From contig NZ_JACADJ010000019.1 of assembly GCF_013389365.1 (NCBI RefSeq), positions 1 through 60,899 on the forward strand: a DNA stretch of 60,899 nt. Direction: 5' to 3'. The notes below the pieces were generated by a model. The model had not been told where the DNA came from. It saw nothing but the letters and a program-made list of their open reading frames with translations, and ran no database searches. How positions within the stretch are numbered: the first letter of the stretch is position 1; each line of letters begins with the position of its first letter. Of the stretch, positions 1 to 8,600 are shown piece by piece. The DNA is from Desulfobacter latus. GTDB lineage: Bacteria > Desulfobacterota > Desulfobacteria > Desulfobacterales > Desulfobacteraceae. A program made the position numbers and the translations under genes.

Positions 1-115
1 TTTTGTTCAATTCTAAAGTACACTAAAGGAACGTGCTGTTCACAGTATTTTTTTTAAAAAATAATTTTCAGCATCTCAAAAACACATTTTGATTTTACGA
101 AGTGTCAAACGGAAA

Positions 116-160
116 ATGAAGGATGCCAAAAAATCATATCTTTTTTCACGGGTGTCATGA
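116..160 (+). other. Probable displaced start and signal peptide, out of frame at an A6 tract
   Basis: An ATG at 116 opens a short frame (MKDAKKSYLFSRVS) that stops at 158-160. It overlaps the ATG at 157 that opens the long frame of the next gene. If the run of six A at 128-133 had seven, the two frames would join and give MKDAKK followed by a hydrophobic stretch (IISFFTGVMIWVGFCLVAS) and a plausible cleavage site after PGNTA. That is a much better signal peptide than the one from ATG 157. A sequencing error, a true frameshift mutation, or slippage at the A tract would all explain it. Confidence 0.5.
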
Positions 161-1443
161 TTTGGGTTGGGTTCTGTCTGGTTGCATCACCGGGCAATAC
201 CGCACCGAACACCATTAACTTCCAAGGGATTTTGAAAGATATATCCGGCCAACCCATCATCAATCCGTCATTATCCATGACATTTTCGTTCTTCAATATC
301 AGCACCGGCGGTACCGCAGTCTGGACTGAAACCCTGAATACGGCTGTCAGCGACGGCCGGTATCATGTGGTTCTCGGAAATCAGACTCCCATCACGGCTG
401 ACGTACTGTCCAATGATGATTTATGGATTGAAATTGCTGTGGAAGACGACACCCTTTCTCCAAGACAAAAAATTCACAGTGTTCCTTTTGCGCTCCAGGG
501 CGCCCCCATCACCGGTGCTGATATCCAGGACGGTTCCATAACGGATTCAGATTTGGGCTTTTCCGTGCTTCAAAATCCACACGGAGGAACATTTACGGCA
601 AAACAGGATCTAAAGGTCTACCATAAAGTTATCGCAGGGAACCCGGAAGGGGCCGGAAGCGGGGAAATGTCCGTACTCTGCCCCAACGGTACCGAGGTTG
701 TTGAGATCGAAGGGGATGACGATGGGGGAGAAATTAAACTTCGGACAGGTGCCGGGGAAACCTCGGTCGGAATTTATACGTCCGGCAGCGGGGACGGATA
801 TATCAGACTGTATGACGGTGCCGGGGAAAATACGGTTGTTCTGGACGGGAAAAATTCGGATGGCGGGGCCTTATATCTGTCGCATCAAGACGGAGACAAA
901 TTAATAGCCTTAAGGGAGTATGGCAATGCCGGGTATATGGAAGTGATGAATGAAACCGGATCAGCAACGGTAACCATAGATGGTGACTATCAAGGGGGCG
1001 GCAGAATCAGAATCAACGGACAAACCGTAAACGACTATGCCGAATATTTCAACCTGACGGATGCAGATGCCATTTTGCCCGGTATGGTGGTCTCCATTAA
1101 TCCTGAGGACGGATCGTCACTGATGCTCACTAATTCTGCCTATGATAAAAAGGTGGCCGGCATTATTTCCGGTGCCAACGGGATGCGGGCCGGGATGGTA
1201 ATCGGCCAGGAGAATAACGAAAACAGGGATAAACCCCTGGCTGTGTCCGGTATGGTATACGGGTATGTTGATGCAACAAACGCCCCGGTGGATGTCGGAG
1301 ATCTGCTGACCTCATCGGAAGCGCCCGGTTATGCCATGAAAGCAACAGACCGGGACAGGGCCTTTGGTGCCATTGTGGGTAAAGCCATGGAATCTTTGCC
1401 GAAAGGCAAACAACTCATCCGGATACTGGTGACCCTGCAATGA
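157..1443 (+). CDS. Secreted beta-rich surface protein, tail-fibre-like
   Basis: The protein has 428 aa from ATG 157; the true start may be ATG 116 with a frameshift between. After a hydrophobic N-terminus and the sequence NTAPNTINFQG, residues about 20-110 form a beta-sandwich-like domain of the type found at the start of many bacterial secreted proteins (FQGxLxDxxGxP). Residues about 165-285 are Gly/Asp-rich and repetitive (GAGETS, GAGENT, LYDGAG), as in beta-helical fibres. Residues about 290-428 (DYAEYFNL, KKVAGIISG, LLTSSEAPGYAMKA) resemble the C-terminal domains of phage tail fibres and deltaproteobacterial surface proteins. No enzymatic motif is seen. It precedes two other secreted proteins on the same strand, so a shared role at the cell surface is likely. 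Function unknown. Confidence 0.7.
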   Translation: MIWVGFCLVASPGNTAPNTINFQGILKDISGQPIINPSLSMTFSFFNISTGGTAVWTETLNTAVSDGRYHVVLGNQTPITADVLSNDDLWIEIAVEDDTLSPRQKIHSVPFALQGAPITGADIQDGSITDSDLGFSVLQNPHGGTFTAKQDLKVYHKVIAGNPEGAGSGEMSVLCPNGTEVVEIEGDDDGGEIKLRTGAGETSVGIYTSGSGDGYIRLYDGAGENTVVLDGKNSDGGALYLSHQDGDKLIALREYGNAGYMEVMNETGSATVTIDGDYQGGGRIRINGQTVNDYAEYFNLTDADAILPGMVVSINPEDGSSLMLTNSAYDKKVAGIISGANGMRAGMVIGQENNENRDKPLAVSGMVYGYVDATNAPVDVGDLLTSSEAPGYAMKATDRDRAFGAIVGKAMESLPKGKQLIRILVTLQ

Positions 1444-1483
1444 GGATATCGCAAAACCCAGCCAATGCCTGTGGGAGAGAATC

Positions 1484-2437
1484 ATGCAATTGAAACCGGC
1501 CCCTTTCAACAGTGTCATGGTTTTGCTCTCCCTGATCTGCTGTCTGGGGGTGAATGCGGACTCCCTGTCCGGTGACCGATTTACATCTCAGTCGCACATG
1601 ATTGTATCCGGCAAAAATGAAACAGGTTCGGACAGATATCAATTGTTCTTTGAGATGGGGCATCCTGTTCAGGGAAATCAAATGAGGGGAGCGCGATACT
1701 TGGCACAAGTGGGGTTACCGCTTCTGGAAAATGAAGCAGAGCCTGTTTCGGAACCCCTTGCCTCTGTAGATATGGATCTCTCCACGATTGACTATGACTC
1801 TTCAGGGGTTTCAGATAGGGATATTGAAGCGGATATTGCTGCAAAACCCGGTAATATTGTTTTGGTGGCTGTTGTGGCAAGAAATGTCAGCAACTTAGAT
1901 ACGTACCAGGTGGAAGTCCACTTTGATCCGGAAAGCCTTATGTTTACAGCCGGGTTTGAAGATAATCTTCAAAAGGGCCTCAAGGGTTACCTTAAACAAA
2001 ACGGGGGAATATCGTTATGGATGCCGGCAACCAAAGTTGCCCCTGGTGTGGTGAACCTGTCAAACGCCTTGGTTGGGAATAATATTGCGCTTGCACCGGA
2101 CGGTACCGGGATTCTCGGACTGATGCACTTCAAAGTTCTTCAGCAGTCCGAAAATAATAGAATCTCTTTGCATCATGCCCGGTTTATTGACTCATATGGG
2201 AATTGTCGTCAAGTTGAAACCGTTTCAGGAGGCAGTTTAACTGGATCCGATGTGATTCCTGGAGATTTGGACGGAAACGGAATTATTACATTGGCAGATG
2301 TGGTTATTAGTCTCAAAGTGATTTCCGGAAAGATAAACAGCAGAGTGGAACTGGGAGCTGATATAAATAATGACCTTAAAATAGGAATCAAGGAAGCTTT
2401 GTTTGATATGAATATGAGAGCACCGTCAAGACAATGA
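1484..2437 (+). CDS. Secreted protein with cohesin-like and C-terminal dockerin-like domains
   Basis: This 317-aa protein begins with a clear signal peptide (hydrophobic VMVLLSLICCLGVNA). Residues about 120-250 look like a cohesin-type beta sandwich: NIVLVAVVARNVSNLDTYQV, then a YDP-like HFDPESLMF, then GTGILGLMHFKVL. Residues about 255-310 hold a dockerin-like pair of calcium loops, GDLDGNGIITLADVV and ADINNDLKIGIKEAL. Cohesin-dockerin pairs normally tether proteins to a scaffold; both halves on one chain could let copies chain together or bind the dockerin-like region of the giant protein downstream. Only 40 bp separate it from the upstream gene. The domain calls rest on motif spacing, not a profile search. 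Confidence 0.65.
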   Translation: MQLKPAPFNSVMVLLSLICCLGVNADSLSGDRFTSQSHMIVSGKNETGSDRYQLFFEMGHPVQGNQMRGARYLAQVGLPLLENEAEPVSEPLASVDMDLSTIDYDSSGVSDRDIEADIAAKPGNIVLVAVVARNVSNLDTYQVEVHFDPESLMFTAGFEDNLQKGLKGYLKQNGGISLWMPATKVAPGVVNLSNALVGNNIALAPDGTGILGLMHFKVLQQSENNRISLHHARFIDSYGNCRQVETVSGGSLTGSDVIPGDLDGNGIITLADVVISLKVISGKINSRVELGADINNDLKIGIKEALFDMNMRAPSRQ

Positions 2438-2510
2438 TTATGAATAATGGCTACCGATTTAAGCCGGGACACCCTTTAAAACAAGGCTTATCCGGACCCC
2501 CCGGTTTATG

Positions 2511-2572
2511 AGGCTTAGGTACTGCAAAACTTTAATCACCGGGTCAAACTGTCCCGTCTTATGTCAGTAGCC
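2511..2572 (+). other. Possible structured leader of the giant surface-protein gene
   Basis: The 156-bp gap before the giant gene contains a short outer pairing (TACTG at 2520-2524 with CAGTA at 2565-2569) around an inner one (CGGG at 2540-2543 with CCCG at 2553-2556). It does not match the cyclic-di-GMP-I, TPP or other riboswitch cores I know. It could be a simple attenuating hairpin or chance. Confidence 0.2.
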
Positions 2573-2611
2573 TGAATAATAATTCCAACTTTTATGAACT
2601 CAGGAAAGATC

Positions 2612-5600
2612 ATGAACCCAAAAATGAAATGTATTATTTTTATTTTAATAATAAACTGTGGTCTGCTTAGTCCAGTTTTTGGTTACCAGCATATTATTTC
2701 TAACGCCACTTATTTTTCAAACATTGATAAAGGCTTTAATGATGATCAAGTGGATTTCTCTGATGGCAACGAAACTATCAGGTTCTGTAATGATTATAAT
2801 AGCAATGGCGTTTTAGTTGTATCGTCACTTTTGTTTGGTTCTGACGTTAATATTCTATTCAAAGACGTTGCTACTGGATCAATATTTCCAGCCCAAAGCT
2901 GCGGATATTTACCTATATACTCAGTGGAGGGACGGTCTTTTGGTATTTTTATAAAAAAAGGACAATCCGTACTTATAGAATTAACCGGTGAACCAGTAGC
3001 ACCACCCTCTCTTTTTTGTTTCACAGTCAATTTCTTTGCAGATAAGCCAAACAATGTAAACATGTATCAATGGCAACTTGATGCATATGATACAGCTTAT
3101 AAAAAAGCAAAACATTTAAATAGAACCAGTATACTCTCATATGTTAATGAGATTGATTCTGATATTTCAAAGATGACCTCTGCTATTACAACAATTGATA
3201 TGGTCGCCACTTTTGTTATTCCTAGCCCCAAAATTGATCCAAAAACAGGATTCGCTCTTAAGGGGCAATGGAAAACAGCCCAACAATTACTTTCATCTGA
3301 TGCAGCCCAACAAATCAATACTATTCAAAAATACGCTGTAGGCACGGATGAGGATTCGAATTTGACTGAAAAGAATCTTTCTGCATTGACGGATGGTTTG
3401 ACTTCATTAGCTGCGCTAGCAGGAGGCGATTATAAAACAGCTTGGCAAACAATTGTTACAGATTTCTCTACTGCTGCCGTTAACGCTTATGGTGTGTATA
3501 AATTAGGATTAATCAATGAACAAGTAAATGCAACAATTCTAGCAGATAACATAATTGATCGACATAAAACATATAATTCAATCACACGAAAGGATACACA
3601 GGCTCTTTATATTTTGGCCAATCAAGCAGCTGAAATATCAGAGGCCGATTGTGGTTTTTTTAGTAATATTTTTGCTGATTGCGGTTTGACCGATTACGAT
3701 CAAAATATCTTAAAAAATGTTTATAACGGTTATTTTGATACAATTGAGCAATATATTCGATATAAGCAAAATATTGGAAATCCTTATCCGGATATAGACT
3801 ATGATGGATTATTAAATGAAAAAGATGATGATCCTCACAATCCCTATCTTCCTCAATACTCAATTTTAACCGTTGAAAAAAAAGGTAGCGGCAAAGGCAC
3901 CATCACTTCTGATACAGGAGATATTAATTGCACTGAAGACCAGAACGGTGCTTCCGAAAGCTTTCTCAACGAAACAACAGTAACATTAACGGCCCAGCCA
4001 TCGGCGGGTTCTTTATTCTGGGGTTGGTATGGAGGTGGATGTTCCGGAACCGGTACCTGTGAGATAGTCATGACCGGTCCGGTCAATATCGAAGCCACCT
4101 TTGTTGATCCGGATAATCAAAAGGCACATACACCGGTTCCGGCTGATAGAGCTGAAGACCAGTCCAGGTATGCAACAGACCTTGATTGGGATTATGTGCC
4201 GTTAACAACCTCATACAAGGTGTATTTCGGGACTTCAAGCAATTTGACTGAAAGCAATTTGGTCAGTACCCAAGGCTGGCGGGGATATAACCTGCCGATA
4301 TTAGAATATGATACCACTTATTACTGGCGGATTGATTCCAAATTCGGGTATGAGGAAGAATGGATCACAGGAGATGTCTGGCAATTTACCACCGGGGAAG
4401 AACAAAATTATGCTCCCCATGTATCCCGCGTCAGCCCTGATTACAGCGATTATTACGTCACCGGACAGACCCAGTTGTTTACGGTTAAAGCAACCGATAC
4501 CAACGGGAACCTGTCCCATGTTGTTTGGAGTGCCGGTGATGAAGAGATTAATGACGAAAATAAAGCGGAAAAGTCCACCAGTATCAATATCGGTATCCCC
4601 AATGGCGGGAGAGTCGACTGCCGGGATGATGACGAGGATGAAGTGTCCATTAATATCTCCATCAATGGGGACAACGATGGGAATCACATGTATGTTTATG
4701 CCACGATTTATGACACTGCCGGTGAAAAGCGGCAGACCAAATGGGTGGTCAATGCAAGACTGAATAAGAAACCGGTGTTGACGGCCATCAATCCTGAACC
4801 GGATGAAGTTCAGCTTCTCCTTGGGGATGCCAGTTTTGAAATCAGTGTATTTGATGAAGATGACAATACCAAGAAATTAGAATGGTGGCTGGATGGCGTT
4901 CTTGTAGAGTCTAATAGCCTCGGCGGCGGAAATCCGGCGAGTACTGAAACGTATAAGCCGCATTTTTCCCTGCGAGCAGTAAAAACCCTCAAGGCAATCG
5001 CCATTGATGAAGATGACAATAAAACGGAGATGGTCTGGAAGTTAAATATCGGGGCCGATAGCGACAACAATCTGCCGCCCAGCATTGATTATCTGGGATT
5101 ACACTCTTCTTCCATTCCATACCAAGTATTCAGAGCAGGCCGGCCTTATGAATTTAAACTGGCGGCGTCCGATCCTGATGGGAATTTATATAAACTCCGG
5201 TTGGAGCTTGATGGAAATGTAATAAATGAAAGGGATTTCGACCCAGAAATTGAAAAGGATATCCATTCCTATCTCAATTTTCCACAAGCGGGTGAATATC
5301 AGCTTAAAGGAATTGCTATCGATAACAACGATGTCAAAACCGAACAGGCAATTTCTCTTAAAGTAGAGGCTTCGGATGCGACAAAGGGAACTGCACCGCA
5401 ACTCTATGAGGTTCATCCGGCAGGCAGTGAATTGTATGCTGGAACATCGTTGAATATAATCGCCAGGATTAAAGATGCTGAACTGGACCAATATAAGGTG
5501 GAATTTTTTCTGGATAACAAATTTCTGAAAGAAGAAAGCATTTATGGTCGTAATAGTGAAGATTTTTCCATCCGCGACCTACCGTCGTCCGGGACGCACA

Positions 5601-8600
5601 CATTGAAACTGGTTCCTGTAGATGTAGCAGGAAACAGGGGAACTGAAATTACTTATACGTTAAATATGGGATCAAGCGGTTCAAATGCGCCAAAAATAAT
5701 CAAAGTGGTCCCTCCTGAAAATGAAACAGTGAATATTCACACAGGAGAGAAAGCCGAATTATATGTTTTTGTAGAGGATATCGACGGAGATTTGGATCGA
5801 ATTGAATGGAACATGGCTGGTGTGGGTGATCCTGAGCCCGAAGATGATTCAAATTTATCTGGTCGTTATGAAGACCAACAGCAGACAATTAAACCAACCC
5901 GCTCCGGTCAAGTGACCGCAACCGTATTTGATAAAAAAGGAAATAAAACCACCAAAACCTTTGATATTCAATATGGTGATTCCCAGAGCTATGCACCGGT
6001 TCTATTGAGACCCAATTTTACCGACAACCAGGAATTTGTCCGGAATGAAGATTTCGTATTTGAGTTGTCTTTTGATGTTTTTGACAGGGATGGAGATCTG
6101 AACCTCATTCAAATATTTCAAAACGGTATCGAGATAGAAAATCTTCCTATCGGTGGGCATGAACATGCCTACGACGGTACTATCTTAACCGGTTGTGACT
6201 ATGTTGAAAATTTGGATCCACCTAATATTCGTGGGGCTTCCTATGAATATAGAGTCAAGGTATCAGATCTTGCCGGAAACAGTGTTGAGAAAATATTCAC
6301 CATTATCCAGGGGCCTGTCAACCAAAGCAACCATGCCCCAGTCGTTGATACGGATATCAATATCAGTACACAGCAAAGGGGAACCACTGATTTCAAGGTA
6401 TCGGTTCTTGATGAGGAAAATGATGCGCCTGTCCCCACTGTACCAAGCATGTCCCATGGCGGAATTGTTGAATACCTGGGGGATTATCGATTCAAATATG
6501 TGCCGGACAGCGATTTTTTCGGTAATGAAACCTTTGAGATCCATTGGGATGACGGTTTTGGCGGGACAGCTGTAACCCGGGTGAATGCCTCCGTTGAGAA
6601 GGTTGTCCGGCCGCCGCAACTATCCAGCACCCACGAAACGATCAGGCTCTCACAGGGAGAAACATACAATCTGGCCGCAGCCCTGGCGGGCATGGCTGAA
6701 TCAGATGAATATGAAACCTCGGCCCTTTCCTTCCAGGTCCAGGAAAAAACAAATATTGATATTGCCGGTACCAACTTGAATAAAAATCCCTTGCTGGTTT
6801 CTTTTCTTTCCGGATTTGACTCCGGTCAGTTGAAAGGTGTGGTCAAAGATCCGGACGGCCGGGAAAGTGAGCCCCTCCACCTGGAATTTATACTGGATTC
6901 CGATGGTGACGGTGTGCTGGATCTTTCAGATGCCTTTAAATTCGACAAAGCCGCGTCCGTGGATTCTGACGGCGATCTCCATCCGGATCAGTGGAATCCC
7001 GGTATGAATCATTCGGATTCCACCACCGGACTGAAATTGGACGCATTTCCGGACGAGCGCGGCCGCTGGAATTACTACGGACCTGTATATGGTGACCCCA
7101 CAGCCGGGAATTGGTATGTTTATCCGGCATCAGCCAAGCTGGGAAACATTGACCTGACCACGGATGACGAAATCGGCATTTTTGACGGAAATACATTGGT
7201 CGGCTCGGTCCGATTTCAGGCCCCTCTGACAAGTGACAATGCCTTGTCCAATCCCATTGCTGCCTGGGCTTCTCTCAATGACGGCAATGGGTATACCCCG
7301 GGCAACGTGTATCAATTCAAACTCTGGAAAGCCGATGAAAAAAGGGAGTATACATCCTTCAGCATTCAGTTTGATGATTCAAATCAAGACAGTTATTCAG
7401 GAACAGCGTTTCCGGAAGGCGATGCCCCGTACAGTATTGTCCATCTCAAATTCAACCCATTCGATACACAGCTGATTGACCTGCCCCAACATTATAAATT
7501 CATATCCTTTAATGTAAATCCGGATGATTCGAATCTGTTGCAGGTCTTTTCAGGTGTCCTGGACAGCTTGATTTTTATTAAAGATTCTAAAGGAAACCTG
7601 ATACGGAAAATAGGGCCGAACTGGAACGATAATATTGGAAATTTTGATCCAGCCAGGGGGTATCTCGTTAAAATGCTGAATCCGGAAACGATTCATGTTA
7701 CGGGTGAAAAAATTCTTCCTTCAATGAATATCCCTCTTGAACCCGGATATCAGTTTATTCCATTCCTGCCCGAAGATCCTGTGGATGCCGAACTGGCATT
7801 TGACGGTATCCTGGAGAATCTGAATTTCGCAAAAGATTCCAAAGGAAATATCCTGAGGAAAATCGGCCCGGCATGGGTCAACAACATTGGGGATTTAAAC
7901 TCAGGTTCAGGATATCTGGTAAAAATGAATACTGCGGATACGCTTCAATATGAACCGGCTGTTTCACCTCAGTTTTTTACAGGCAGTATAGCCCGTTCTG
8001 CGGCTTCAACTACGGCATCCGCCCACTTTGGAAAGGTCGGCGGAAATCCGGCAGATCCAACATGGGATATTTTTCTTTCCCCAAGCACCCTTGATGGGAA
8101 TGCCCTGGATATTGGAGATGAAATTGCTGTCTTTGATGGTGAAAAACTGGTTGGCTCATATGTCTTGACCAAACCTTTAACTTCCGATGATACATTTTTC
8201 AACAGCCTTAAGACCTGGACAACATTAAATGATGGGGCCGGATATGGTGTCGGAAACCCCATCAGCTTCAGGTTATGGGACAAAAGTGCCGGAATAGAAT
8301 ACACGAATTTTGAAGTGAGCTTTGATGAATCCATAGAAGGGGCATATTCAGGTAATTTGTTCCCTGGCGGGGATATCCCGTACAGTATTGCCACATTGAA
8401 TTTTATTGGAGAAGGGGCGTCCAAGGATACGGATAACGATGGTGTGTCTGACGCTCAGGACCAATGCCCTGGAACTCCGGCCGGGACTATTGTGAATTCC
8501 AACGGTTGTGGCCGGATTAAAGGGGATGTCAACGGAGACGGCAGGGTCGACTTGAAAGACAGCATCCTTTCTTTACAGGTTCCATCAATCCGGACCTCTG

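Noticed and set aside
2511-2572. Leader before the giant gene considered as a cyclic-di-GMP-I riboswitch
   Set aside because: It lacks the conserved core sequences and the GAAA-type loop; kept only as a weak structured-leader note.
4308-4763. 151-codon plus-strand frame inside the giant gene
   Set aside because: It is an out-of-frame shadow with Met/Pro/Ser-rich composition; the main frame has recognisable domains here.
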